A stretch of DNA of 64,000 nt from Bacillota bacterium (lineage in GTDB: Bacteria; Bacillota; Clostridia; Christensenellales; SZUA-584). The stretch is taken from positions 42,501 through 106,500 of the forward strand of contig JAEYZN010000019.1 of NCBI GenBank assembly GCA_023428025.1, given 5' to 3'. Position numbers and translations under genes: made by a program. Shown here piece by piece: positions 7,433 to 16,559 of the stretch. Position 1 is the first letter of the stretch, and each line of letters begins with the position of its first letter. The notes beneath the pieces are model-generated. The model did no database searches. It was not told the DNA's origin and saw only the letters and a list, made by a program, of their open reading frames with translations.

Positions 7433-8632
7433 ATGAGCGACATGAATAAGCTGGTAGAGACGATAGACGGTTTGAACTTAAGGGACATGTACAACAACGA
7501 CTTTCTGCTCACCTGGGAAAAGACGGACGACGAGATACAGGGCGTTTTCCAGGTGGCCGAGCTGCTGAGAAAAATGCGGGAGAACAACATCTCCTCGCGC
7601 ATTTTCGACAGCGGCCTCGCGATCTCGCTGTTCAGAGACAACTCCACGCGCACACGGTTCAGTTTTGCCAGCGCCTGCAATCTGCTGGGCCTGACGGTAC
7701 AGGATTTTGACGAGGGCAAATCGCAGATCGCGCACGGTGAAACAGTCCGCGAAACGGCCAACATGATCTCATTCATGGCGGACGTCATCGGCATCCGCGA
7801 CGACATGTATATCGGCAAGGGCAACACCTATATGCGCAATGTGTCCAGCTACGTGCAGCAGGGCCATGAAGACGGCGTGCTGGAGCAGCGGCCCACGTTG
7901 GTCAACCTGCAGTGCGATATCGACCATCCCACGCAGGCGATGGCGGATATGCTGCACATCATCAAGCACTTCGGCGGCGTGGAGAACCTGAAGGGCAAGA
8001 AGATCGCCATGACATGGGCCTACTCGCCGTCTTACGGCAAGCCTCTGTCGGTGCCGCAGGGCGTGATCGGCCTGATGTCCCGCTTCGGCATGGATGTGGC
8101 GCTGGCACATCCGGAAGGCTATGAGGTGATGGGCGAGGTTGAGGAAGTGGCGAAGAAGAACGCGGCGGCTTCGGGCGGCAGCTTTATAAAGACCAACAGC
8201 ATGCAGGAAGCCTTCAAGGACGCGGATATCGTTTATCCCAAGAGCTGGGCGCCCTATGCGGCGATGGAGAAGCGCACGGACATGTACGGCAACGGTGATT
8301 TCGATGGCATCAAGGCGCTGGAGAAGGAACTGCTGGCGCACAACGCGCTGCATAAGGACTGGGAATGCACCGAAGAGATGATTGGCCTGACCAGGAACAA
8401 GGAAGCGCTCTACCTGCACTGCCTCCCGGCGGACATCACCGACGTGTCGTGCGCGCAGGGCGAAGTGGCCGCAAGCGTGTTTGATCGCTACCGTGTGCCG
8501 CTGTACAAGGAAGCGGGCAACAAGCCGTACATCATCGCCGCAATGATCCTCTTGAGCAAGGTTAAAGAACCGGGCGCCGTTTTGAAGAGCCTGATCGACA
8601 AAGAGTCTCCTCGGGGTCCCCGGAAAGCGTAG
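7433..8632 (+). CDS. ygeW: Knotted carbamoyltransferase YgeW
   Basis: 399 aa, aspartate/ornithine carbamoyltransferase superfamily. Carbamoyl-phosphate binding is shown by DNSTRTRFSFASA, and the second domain has HCLPADITDVS. The proline-rich knotted loop of this branch is near PKSWAPYA. The physiological direction in purine catabolism is expected to be phosphorolysis of a ureido compound to carbamoyl phosphate, which the next gene converts to ATP (family and context inference). AGGAGG-like GGAGGAATGGCATA precedes the ATG. The last residues (SPRGPRKA) are encoded by a repeat element that also supplies the stop codon. Confidence 0.93.
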   Translation: MSDMNKLVETIDGLNLRDMYNNDFLLTWEKTDDEIQGVFQVAELLRKMRENNISSRIFDSGLAISLFRDNSTRTRFSFASACNLLGLTVQDFDEGKSQIAHGETVRETANMISFMADVIGIRDDMYIGKGNTYMRNVSSYVQQGHEDGVLEQRPTLVNLQCDIDHPTQAMADMLHIIKHFGGVENLKGKKIAMTWAYSPSYGKPLSVPQGVIGLMSRFGMDVALAHPEGYEVMGEVEEVAKKNAAASGGSFIKTNSMQEAFKDADIVYPKSWAPYAAMEKRTDMYGNGDFDGIKALEKELLAHNALHKDWECTEEMIGLTRNKEALYLHCLPADITDVSCAQGEVAASVFDRYRVPLYKEAGNKPYIIAAMILLSKVKEPGAVLKSLIDKESPRGPRKA

Positions 8633-8642
8633 CTTTCTGGGG
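8611..8642 (-). repeat. REP-like stem-loop element, single copy
   Basis: Read on the minus strand it is CCCCAG, stem AAAGC, loop TAC, stem GCTTT, then CCGGGGACCCCG. It has the same layout as the tandem array at 17934-18055 but a different, still fully paired, central stem. The ygeW stop codon (8630-8632) lies in the loop region. Confidence 0.7.
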
Positions 8643-8666
8643 CAGGGAGATGGATAGGATGATTGT

Positions 8667-9593
8667 GTGAATAAAAGAATCGTGATTGCCCTGGGCGGCA
8701 ACGCGCTGGGAGAAAATCTGTCCGAGCAGATGGTGGCCATCCGCAACACGAGCAAGAAAATCGTCGAGCTCGTTAGAGAAGGCTACCAAGTGGTGGTCAC
8801 ACACGGCAACGGCCCACAGGTGGGGCTGATGACCGACTGCTTCGACACCTATAAGATCGACCACGACATCGACCGATTCACGATGTCGGTCTGCGTCAGC
8901 ATCACGCAAGGCTATATCGGCTACGACCTGCAGAACATGCTGCGCGAGGAACTGCTCAACCAGGGGCTGCATATCCCTGTGTCCACCGTCATCACGCAGG
9001 TGGTCGTGGACCCGGACGATGTGGCGTTTCAGGAGCCCACCAAGCCCATTGGGCTGTACCTCACCGAAGAGCAGGCTGAGAAGCGCCGCCAGATGGGCGA
9101 GGCGCTGGCGCAATTCCCCAAAGGCTGGCGCCAGGTGGTGGCTTCGCCCGAACCGCAGCACATCGTGGAGAGCGAAACCATCCGCGTGCTGCTGGAGGCC
9201 GGGCAGGTGGTCATCGCATGCGGCGGCGGCGGCATACCGGTGAAACAGATTGGCAACCGCTTAAAAGGCGTGGAGGCCATCATCGATAAGGACTTCACCA
9301 GCGCCAAGCTCGCTAAATTGATCGACGCGGATTATTTTGTTATACTGACGGCAGTGGAGAAGGTGGCGCTCAACTACGGCAAGGAGAACGAGCAGTGGCT
9401 CGATCACCTGACGCTCAGCGAAGCGCAGAAATACATCGACGAAGGCCATTTCGGTAAGGGCTCCATGCTGCCCAAGGTGAAGGCGGCGATGCGCGTGGTG
9501 CAGGGTAAGCCGTCGTGCAGGGCGCTGATCACGTCGCTCGACAAGCTGATGGATGGACTTCAGGGCAGGACAGGGACTGTCATCGAACCGTAA
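8667..9593 (+). CDS. arcC: Carbamate kinase
   Basis: 308 aa; makes ATP from carbamoyl phosphate and ADP, releasing ammonia and CO2. Signatures: VIALGGNALGE at the N-terminus, VVTHGNGPQVGL near residue 48, ACGGGGIPV near 190, and GSMLPKVKAA near 268. The start is GTG with AGGAT 5 bases upstream. Its place just after ygeW makes it the energy-yielding step of the pathway. E. coli has the equivalent gene (yqeA) in its ygeW-type region, so it is an expected member. Confidence 0.95.
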   Translation: MNKRIVIALGGNALGENLSEQMVAIRNTSKKIVELVREGYQVVVTHGNGPQVGLMTDCFDTYKIDHDIDRFTMSVCVSITQGYIGYDLQNMLREELLNQGLHIPVSTVITQVVVDPDDVAFQEPTKPIGLYLTEEQAEKRRQMGEALAQFPKGWRQVVASPEPQHIVESETIRVLLEAGQVVIACGGGGIPVKQIGNRLKGVEAIIDKDFTSAKLAKLIDADYFVILTAVEKVALNYGKENEQWLDHLTLSEAQKYIDEGHFGKGSMLPKVKAAMRVVQGKPSCRALITSLDKLMDGLQGRTGTVIEP

Positions 9594-9620
9594 GGTAAGG
9601 ATGACGGAAAGGATACGGCT

Positions 9621-10946
9621 ATGATATTGATCGGCAACGGAGTGCTCATCACTCAGAACGGGACAAACCCCGTCATCCATGACGGGTGCGTGGCTGTGGA
9701 CGGAAATACGATCGCGGATTACGGCGGTACGCAGGAGATGAGAACCAAATACCCGAAAGCCGAGTTCCACGACACGCAGGGCGGGGTGATCATGCCGGGG
9801 TTGATCAATACGCACGGCCACATCTACAGCGCGTTCGCGCGGGGCATGACGCTCTCGGACAGCAAGGTGTCCAGGAACTTCACGCAGATACTGGAGAATC
9901 TTTGGTGGCGTGTGGACCGGGCGCTGGACCTGCCCGAGATCCAGTACAGCGCGTACACCACGTACATCGACGGCATACGAAACGGCGTGACCACGGTGTT
10001 CGACCACCACGCCAGCGCCGGGCGCGTCGCGGACAGCCTGTTCACCATCGCGGAGGTGGCGGAAGAACTGGGCGTGCGCACGTCGCTGTGCTACGAGGTG
10101 TCCGACCGGGACGGCCAAAGAATCGCCGACGAGGGCATCAAGGAAAACGCGGATTTCATTGCCTACGCCAACAAGCAGTCCAGCGACATGATCAAGGGGC
10201 TGTTCGGCCTGCACGCGTCGTTCACGCTGTCCGACAGCACGCTGGACAAGTGCGTCACGGCGGCGAACGGGGCGGGCTTCCACGTCCACACGGCGGAGGG
10301 CATCGACGACCTGTACGACAGCCTGAAAAAATACGGCAAGCGCGTGGTGGAGCGTCTGAATGACGCGTCCATCCTGGGGCCGCAAAGCATCGCGGTGCAC
10401 TGCATCCACATCAACGCGCGCGAGATGGATATATTGAAGCATACCGACACCGTCGTGGTGCACAACCCGGAGTCCAACATGGGCAACGCGGTGGGCTGCT
10501 CGGCGGCGCTGCACATGATGGACAAAGGCATACTGATGGGCCTCGGCACCGACGGCTACACGACGGATATGCTGGAATCGTTCAAGGTGGCCAACATATT
10601 GCACAAGCACCAGATGGGCGACCCCAGCGTGGCCTGGGGCGAGTCCGCACAGATGCTGCTGAAGAACAACGCGCGGATATGCGAACGCTATTTCAACAAA
10701 CCGCTGGGCGTCATCGAAAAAGGCGCTTACGCGGACGTCATCGTGGTGGATTATGCCGCGCCCACGCCCATCACCGCGGACAACACGTCGTCGCACATCC
10801 TTTTCGGCATGATGGGGCGCAGCGTGCGGTCCACGATGATAAACGGCCGGTTCGTGATGAAAGACAGAGTGATCCAGACGGCGGACGAGCAGGAGATATA
10901 CCGGAAGGCGCAAAGCGTCGCCAGTGATTTCTGGAAGAGAGCCTGA
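9621..10946 (+). CDS. ssnA: Putative aminohydrolase SsnA
   Basis: 441 aa amidohydrolase-superfamily protein. Metal ligands are seen in INTHGHIYS (HxH), HTAEG, HCIHIN and the final Asp in GLGTDGYTTDM. SsnA is one of the conserved genes of the selenium-linked purine degradation cluster. It probably deaminates or hydrolyses a purine or an opened-ring product; the true substrate is not shown by sequence. Normal length and a weak GGAAAGGAT before the ATG. Gaps to neighbours are 27-28 bp. Confidence 0.92.
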   Translation: MILIGNGVLITQNGTNPVIHDGCVAVDGNTIADYGGTQEMRTKYPKAEFHDTQGGVIMPGLINTHGHIYSAFARGMTLSDSKVSRNFTQILENLWWRVDRALDLPEIQYSAYTTYIDGIRNGVTTVFDHHASAGRVADSLFTIAEVAEELGVRTSLCYEVSDRDGQRIADEGIKENADFIAYANKQSSDMIKGLFGLHASFTLSDSTLDKCVTAANGAGFHVHTAEGIDDLYDSLKKYGKRVVERLNDASILGPQSIAVHCIHINAREMDILKHTDTVVVHNPESNMGNAVGCSAALHMMDKGILMGLGTDGYTTDMLESFKVANILHKHQMGDPSVAWGESAQMLLKNNARICERYFNKPLGVIEKGAYADVIVVDYAAPTPITADNTSSHILFGMMGRSVRSTMINGRFVMKDRVIQTADEQEIYRKAQSVASDFWKRA

Positions 10947-10974
10947 CAGCGAATTCTTTGGATGGGAGTCTGTG

Positions 10975-13900
10975 ATGAGTGAGATAATGACGCCAATGCC
11001 GTTTGATATGCTGATCCGCTGGATGCTGGAGGAATACCGCAGCCAAAACAGCGTGTTCGGCGTGCACAAAGCTAAGTTTTACCGCAACAAATCCGGCAAT
11101 ACCGTGACGGTATTGGGCAGGCCGCTGAGCAGCCCTTTAGGGCCTGCGGCGGGCCCCAATACGCAGCTCGCCCAGAACCTCGTCGCGTCGTATGTGGCGG
11201 GTTTCCGTTTCATGGAGCTGAAAACGGTACAGACGATGGACGGCGAAGATCTGCGCAAGTGCATCCCGCGCCCGTGCATCAACGCGGAAGACGAGGGCTA
11301 CAACGTCGAATGGTCCACCGAACTCACGGTGCAGCAGGCGTATGAGGAATACGTCAAGGGCTGGTTTGCCGTGCACGTGGCGATGAAGGAGTTCGGCATC
11401 AGCGACACATCGGACGTCATGTTCAACATGAGCGTCGGCTACGACTTCAAGGGCATTACCTCGGAGAAGATAGACACTTACATCAACAATATCGCGGACG
11501 CGGGCGGTACGGATATCTGGAAGGAATGCCGCGCGTATCTGCTGGACAATATCGGCAGTTTCGAGAATGTGACGGCGCAGGATATCGAGAGCATCCCGCA
11601 ATGCGTCTCGTCTTCCATCACGCTGTCGACGCTGCACGGCTGCCCGCCCGAAGAGATCGAGAAGATCGCAAACTACTTCCTCACCGTGAAGAAGATGGAC
11701 ACCTTCATCAAGGTGAACCCCACGCTGCTGGGTTACGACTTTGTGCGCGACATTCTTGACAAGCTGGGTTATGGCTATGTCAGCTTCGACACCCGGCATT
11801 TCGACCAGGATCTGAAATTCCCGGATGCGGCGGCATTGATCCAGAGACTGATGGACACCGCCAAAAAGCAGGGTCTGGCGTTCGGCGTCAAGGTGTCCAA
11901 CACGTTCCCGGTGCAGATCAAAGAGGACGAACTGCCGGGCGAGTTTATGTATATGTCCGGGCGGGCGCTGTTTCCGCTCAGCATCAACGTGGCGCGCAAG
12001 CTCGCCAATCATTTTGACGGCGCTTTGCCCATCTCGTATTCGGGCGGCGCGGACGCGTGGAGCGTGGAGCGCCTGCTGAAAACAGGCATCAAACCCGTCA
12101 CGTTCGCGACGACGGTATTGAAGCCGGGCGGCTACGCGCGCGCGAAGCAGCTCAGCGAAAGGGCCGAAAAAGCCGCGTATAAGGGCAGCGGGATTGATGT
12201 GGCCACACTGAACGCGCTGGCGGACAGCGTGCTCGAGGATAAGCATACGCCCAAGTCCGCGCGCGAGGTGAAGTCGCGCAAGACGGACTCCATCCTGCCG
12301 CTGTTCGACTGCTTCAAAGCGCCGTGCAAGCAGGGCGGCTGTCCCATCGAACAGCAGATACCCGAATACCTCCAGTGCGTGGCCCGCGGCGACTACGACA
12401 AAGCGTTTGAGATCATCGCGATCGACAACGCCGCGCCCGCGGTGACGGGGGAGATATGCAGCCACGCGTGCCAGACCAAGTGCACGCGCATCGATTACGA
12501 CGAGCCGCTGCAGATTCGGCAGGCCAAGAAGCTGGCTTCGCAGAACGCGCAGCAGAAATATATTGACAATCTAAAGCAGGCGCCGCTCCACACGGACAAG
12601 ACAGTGGCGGTGATCGGCGCGGGGCCGGGCGGCATTGCGGCGGGCGTTTATCTGCGGCGGAACGGCGTGGCCGTGACCGTGCTGGATAAGCGCGACAAGC
12701 CGATGGGCGTGGTGCAGTATGTGATCCCCGAATTTCGCATCTCCCAGGCCACCATCGACCTTGACTATCAGCTGGCGCTCAAAACCGGCGTGGAATTCCG
12801 GTTCGGCGTTGCTGACATCGATATCAAAACGCTCAAAAGCCAGTACGACTTTGTGGTCATCGCGACGGGCGCGTGGAAAGAGGGCGCCTGCCCGGTTAAG
12901 CGCGGCGGCGACAATATGATCGATGCGCTGGAGTTTTTGCAGCAGTCCAAGGGGAGGAGCTGCCAGCTTGACCTCGGCAAGACGGTGGCGGTCATCGGCG
13001 GCGGCGACGTGGCGATGGACTGTGCCCGCGCCGCGATGCGGGCCAACGGCTCGCCCAAAGTGAGCATCGTCTACCGGCGGACGCGCGCCTACATGCCTGC
13101 GGAGCTTGAGGAACAGAAGCTGGCGCTGGAGGACGGTGTGGAGTTTATGGAATTGCTGTTTCCTGTGACATATGAAGACGGCCTATTGACGGTGGAAGTC
13201 ATGAAGCTGAGCGGGAAGGGTGCGGACGGACGCCGTGAGGTTGTTTCCACAGGCGTGTCAAGAACGCTCGAATTCGATACGGTGATCAGCGCGGTGGGCG
13301 CGCGCGTGGACACGGAGCTGTTCGCGTGCAGCGATATCGACCAGACCAGCCGCGGCTATGCCGCCGTGAACGAGCAGAGCTGTCAGACGAATCTGGATGG
13401 CGTTTATGTGGCGGGCGACTGTCGGCGGGGCGCGGCCACCATCGTGGAAGCCATGGCGGACAGCAAGCGCATCACCAAGGACATACTCGGCAAGCTGGGC
13501 CTCCCGCACGACTTCGTGCGCGTGGCAAAGCAGACTGACGAAGAGAACATCCGCAGCGGCCGGGCGGTGCTGGCGGGCAAAACCGGTAATTCCAACGACG
13601 CCGCACGGTGCCTGACCTGCGACGTGGTGTGCGAAATCTGCTGCGAGGTGTGCCCCAACCGGGCCAACGTCGGTATCATGGCCGGCGGCAAGCCGCAGGC
13701 GATACACATCGACGGCATGTGCAACGAGTGCGGCAACTGCGGATTCTTCTGCCCGCATACCGGCCTGCCGTATAAGGATAAGTTCACAGTGTTCTGGAGC
13801 GAAGAGGGTTTCTTGGGCAGCACAAATAAGGGCGTGCTGTTTGCAGATGATAAGAGCATGCTGATCAGAGACGAGGACGGCGCGGCATTCCCGTGCGCCA

Positions 13901-13980
13901 TGGACGACGCCCGTCTCTCAGCGGAATATAGAGCGGTCATTTCGGCCATCAAGGAGGATTACGGACACCTGATTCCGTAA
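10975..13980 (+). CDS. ygfK: YgfK: iron-sulfur flavoprotein oxidoreductase subunit (putative selenate reductase)
   Basis: 1001 aa from the ATG at 10975, chosen because GGGAG lies 7 bases upstream and homologues start near MSEIM; the open frame begins 17 codons earlier. Residues about 1-430 are dihydroorotate dehydrogenase-like (GPAAGPNTQLAQN). Residues about 440-540 form the Cys-rich helical domain of GltD/DPYD proteins (PCKQGGCPIEQQIPEYL; GEICSHACQTKC). Then come FAD (VIGAGPGGIAAG) and NAD(P) (VIGGGDVAMDCAR) folds. A C-terminal two-cluster ferredoxin follows (CDVVCEICCEVCPNRANV; CNECGNCGFFCPH). The name comes from E. coli. In this cluster it more likely moves electrons between NAD(P)H and XdhD, which lacks FAD (inference). 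Confidence 0.94.
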   Translation: MSEIMTPMPFDMLIRWMLEEYRSQNSVFGVHKAKFYRNKSGNTVTVLGRPLSSPLGPAAGPNTQLAQNLVASYVAGFRFMELKTVQTMDGEDLRKCIPRPCINAEDEGYNVEWSTELTVQQAYEEYVKGWFAVHVAMKEFGISDTSDVMFNMSVGYDFKGITSEKIDTYINNIADAGGTDIWKECRAYLLDNIGSFENVTAQDIESIPQCVSSSITLSTLHGCPPEEIEKIANYFLTVKKMDTFIKVNPTLLGYDFVRDILDKLGYGYVSFDTRHFDQDLKFPDAAALIQRLMDTAKKQGLAFGVKVSNTFPVQIKEDELPGEFMYMSGRALFPLSINVARKLANHFDGALPISYSGGADAWSVERLLKTGIKPVTFATTVLKPGGYARAKQLSERAEKAAYKGSGIDVATLNALADSVLEDKHTPKSAREVKSRKTDSILPLFDCFKAPCKQGGCPIEQQIPEYLQCVARGDYDKAFEIIAIDNAAPAVTGEICSHACQTKCTRIDYDEPLQIRQAKKLASQNAQQKYIDNLKQAPLHTDKTVAVIGAGPGGIAAGVYLRRNGVAVTVLDKRDKPMGVVQYVIPEFRISQATIDLDYQLALKTGVEFRFGVADIDIKTLKSQYDFVVIATGAWKEGACPVKRGGDNMIDALEFLQQSKGRSCQLDLGKTVAVIGGGDVAMDCARAAMRANGSPKVSIVYRRTRAYMPAELEEQKLALEDGVEFMELLFPVTYEDGLLTVEVMKLSGKGADGRREVVSTGVSRTLEFDTVISAVGARVDTELFACSDIDQTSRGYAAVNEQSCQTNLDGVYVAGDCRRGAATIVEAMADSKRITKDILGKLGLPHDFVRVAKQTDEENIRSGRAVLAGKTGNSNDAARCLTCDVVCEICCEVCPNRANVGIMAGGKPQAIHIDGMCNECGNCGFFCPHTGLPYKDKFTVFWSEEGFLGSTNKGVLFADDKSMLIRDEDGAAFPCAMDDARLSAEYRAVISAIKEDYGHLIP

Positions 13981-13987
13981 AGAAAAA

Positions 13988-16549
13988 TTGGTCACATTCG
14001 AGCTCAACGGCAAGGTCATACAAACGGACGCCGACAAAAACCTGCTCAGCTTCCTCCGTAAGGATTTAGGGTTTAAATCCGCTAAGGACGGCTGCAGTGA
14101 AGGCGCCTGCGGCACGTGCAGCGTGCTGGTCGACGGCGTATCCCGCCGGGCCTGCACGCAGTCCGTCCGCAAGCTGGACGGCAAACGGGTGACCACCGTT
14201 GAAGGCCTTTCGGACTATGAGAAGCAGGTCTACGCCTACTGCTTTGCCAAGGCGGGGGCGGTGCAGTGCGGCTTCTGCATTCCCGGCATGGTGATCAGCG
14301 CCAAGGGATTGCTGGACAAAAATCCGTCTCCCACGATGCGTGAGATCGCGCAGGCGCTGGTGGGCAACATCTGCCGCTGTACCGGGTACAAGAAGATATT
14401 TGACGCCATACTGCTGGCGGCGGAGTTTTTCCGCGATAGCAGACCGGTGCCCGAGCACAGGTCATCCGGCAAGATATTCGAAGAGGTGTTCCGTCTGGAC
14501 GCATACGCCAAGACGCTGGGCACCGGCGAATATGTGGACGACATGGAAGTGCCCGACCTGGTGTACGCCGGCGCGGTGAGAAGCCGTTACCCCAGGGCGG
14601 TCGTGGAGGACATCGACGCATCCAAAGCGCTGGCGCATCCCGGCGTGATCACGGTGATCACCGCCGAGGATATCCCCGGCAGCAACAAGTGCGGGCACCT
14701 CTCGAAGGACTGGGACACGCTGATCGCCAAAGGCGATATCACGCGGTATATCGGCGACGCGATCGTGCTCGTCGTGGCGGAAACGGAAGAGGCGCTGGAG
14801 CAGGCCAAGGCGCTGGTGGACATCACGTACACGCCGCTGACGCCGCTCAGCTCGCCCCGCATGGCGCTGGCCGAGGACGCGCCCAAGCTGCATGAAACGG
14901 GCAATGTGCTGCGGCACGACACGGTCAAGCGCGGCGGGAACATTGAAGAGATATTCGCAAAGTCCAAATATGTGGTCAGCCACGTCTACCATACGCCGTT
15001 TACGGAGCACGCGTTTATGGAGCCCGAATGCGCCGTGTGCCGCTATGAGGGAGAGGACGGCCTGACGATATACACGTCCGGCCAGAACATATTCGACGAG
15101 CAGCGTGAGATCACGCACATACTGGATCTGCCGCCCGAGAAGGTGCACGTCGTCAGCAAGCTGGTGGGCGGCGGTTTCGGCGGCAAGGAGGACATGAGCG
15201 TGCAGCACCACGCGGCGCTGGCCTCATATCTCACAAAGCGGAATGTGAAGGTCAAGTTCACGCGGCAGGAGAGCATCAACGTGCATCCCAAGCGCCATGC
15301 GATGGAGATCGAGATGACGACCGCCTGCGACGAGAACGGCATGCTGACGGGCATGAAGGCGCGCATACTGTCGGACACGGGCGCGTACGCGTCTTTGGGC
15401 GGGCCGGTGGTGCAACGGGCCTGCACGCACGCCGCGGGGCCGTACCAATACCAGTGCGTGGATATCGACGGCAAAGCCATCTATACGAACAATCCGCCGG
15501 GCGGTGCTTTTCGCGGCTTCGGCGTGACGCAGAGCATATTCGCGACGGAGTCCAACCTCAATCTGCTGGCGGAACTCGCGGGCATCTCGCCGTGGGAGAT
15601 ACGTTACCGCAACGCCATCGAGCCGGGCGGCATACTGCCCAACGGACAGATCGCGGATAAGACGACGGCTTACAGGGAGTGCCTGCTGGCGCTCAAGGAC
15701 GATTACGAAAGACACGCCATCGCGGGCATCGCCGGGTCCATCAAGAACACAGGCCTCGGCGTGGGCGTGCCGGACACGGGGCGCTGCATCGTCTCTGTGG
15801 AGGGCGGCAAGGTGCATGTGCGCACCGGCGCGGCGCGTATCGGGCAGGGGCTGGACACGGTGGTGCTGCAGATGGCCTGCCAGACGCTGGATATCACGCC
15901 GGAGCATATGGTGATCGAGGTTCCGGACACGCAGCGTACGCCCAACTCGGGTACGACGACGGCTTCCCGCCAGACGATGTTCACAGGCCAGGCCGTCCGC
16001 AAGGCGTGCGAGGGCTTAAAGCAGGCGCTGGACGAAGGGCAGACGCTGGCCGATCTGGAAGGCCGGGAGTTCTTCGGCGAATTCACCTGCATCACCGACC
16101 CCATCACCACGGACAAGGAACATCCGTTTAGCCACGCCGCCTACACGTACGGCGCACAGGTGGTGGCGCTGGATGAGGAAGGAAAGGTCACGAAGGTCTA
16201 TGCCGCGTACGACGCCGGGCAGGTCATCAACCAGAAGAGCGCGGAAGGACAGGTGGAGGGTGGCATCGTCATGGGCCTGGGCTACGCGCTGACGGAGGAC
16301 TATCCGCTGATTGACTGCGTGCCTCAGGTGAAATACGCCAAACTCGGCCTGTTCCGCGCCAACGCCGTGCCGGACATGGAAGTCAAGTTCGTCAGCAAGG
16401 CAGAAAAGGCGGACGCGGCTTACGGCGCGAAGGGCATTGGTGAGATCGCGACGATTCCCACAGCGCCTGCGGTGGCAGGGGCTTACTATAAGCTGGACGG
16501 CAGGCACAGAACGCGCCTGCCGATGGAACAAACGGCATACAGAAAGTAA
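13988..16549 (+). CDS. xdhD: Selenium-dependent xanthine dehydrogenase XdhD (2Fe-2S plus Mo domains)
   Basis: 853 aa molybdenum hydroxylase acting on purines. The N-terminus has the plant-type 2Fe-2S set Cys36, Cys41, Cys44 and Cys56, then the second cluster Cys94, Cys97, Cys129 and Cys131. Residues about 165-853 are the Mo-binding part: GGGFGGKEDMS, PPGGAFRGFGVTQ and the catalytic Glu in GAKGIGEIA. There is no FAD domain between the Fe-S and Mo parts, as is usual for this family. The TTG start is 8 bp after ygfK with a weak SD. Its selenium is expected as a labile Mo ligand, not as selenocysteine: no in-frame TGA interrupts it. Confidence 0.94.
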   Translation: MVTFELNGKVIQTDADKNLLSFLRKDLGFKSAKDGCSEGACGTCSVLVDGVSRRACTQSVRKLDGKRVTTVEGLSDYEKQVYAYCFAKAGAVQCGFCIPGMVISAKGLLDKNPSPTMREIAQALVGNICRCTGYKKIFDAILLAAEFFRDSRPVPEHRSSGKIFEEVFRLDAYAKTLGTGEYVDDMEVPDLVYAGAVRSRYPRAVVEDIDASKALAHPGVITVITAEDIPGSNKCGHLSKDWDTLIAKGDITRYIGDAIVLVVAETEEALEQAKALVDITYTPLTPLSSPRMALAEDAPKLHETGNVLRHDTVKRGGNIEEIFAKSKYVVSHVYHTPFTEHAFMEPECAVCRYEGEDGLTIYTSGQNIFDEQREITHILDLPPEKVHVVSKLVGGGFGGKEDMSVQHHAALASYLTKRNVKVKFTRQESINVHPKRHAMEIEMTTACDENGMLTGMKARILSDTGAYASLGGPVVQRACTHAAGPYQYQCVDIDGKAIYTNNPPGGAFRGFGVTQSIFATESNLNLLAELAGISPWEIRYRNAIEPGGILPNGQIADKTTAYRECLLALKDDYERHAIAGIAGSIKNTGLGVGVPDTGRCIVSVEGGKVHVRTGAARIGQGLDTVVLQMACQTLDITPEHMVIEVPDTQRTPNSGTTTASRQTMFTGQAVRKACEGLKQALDEGQTLADLEGREFFGEFTCITDPITTDKEHPFSHAAYTYGAQVVALDEEGKVTKVYAAYDAGQVINQKSAEGQVEGGIVMGLGYALTEDYPLIDCVPQVKYAKLGLFRANAVPDMEVKFVSKAEKADAAYGAKGIGEIATIPTAPAVAGAYYKLDGRHRTRLPMEQTAYRK

Positions 16550-16559
16550 GGGTGCAGAT

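Noticed and set aside
9261..11069. 602-codon open frame on the minus strand across arcC, ssnA and ygfK
   Set aside because: It covers three well-supported plus-strand genes, has Arg/His/Val-rich composition typical of an antisense reading and no family motif.
11137..12465. 442-codon minus-strand frame inside ygfK
   Set aside because: Antisense shadow; no ribosome site or motif.
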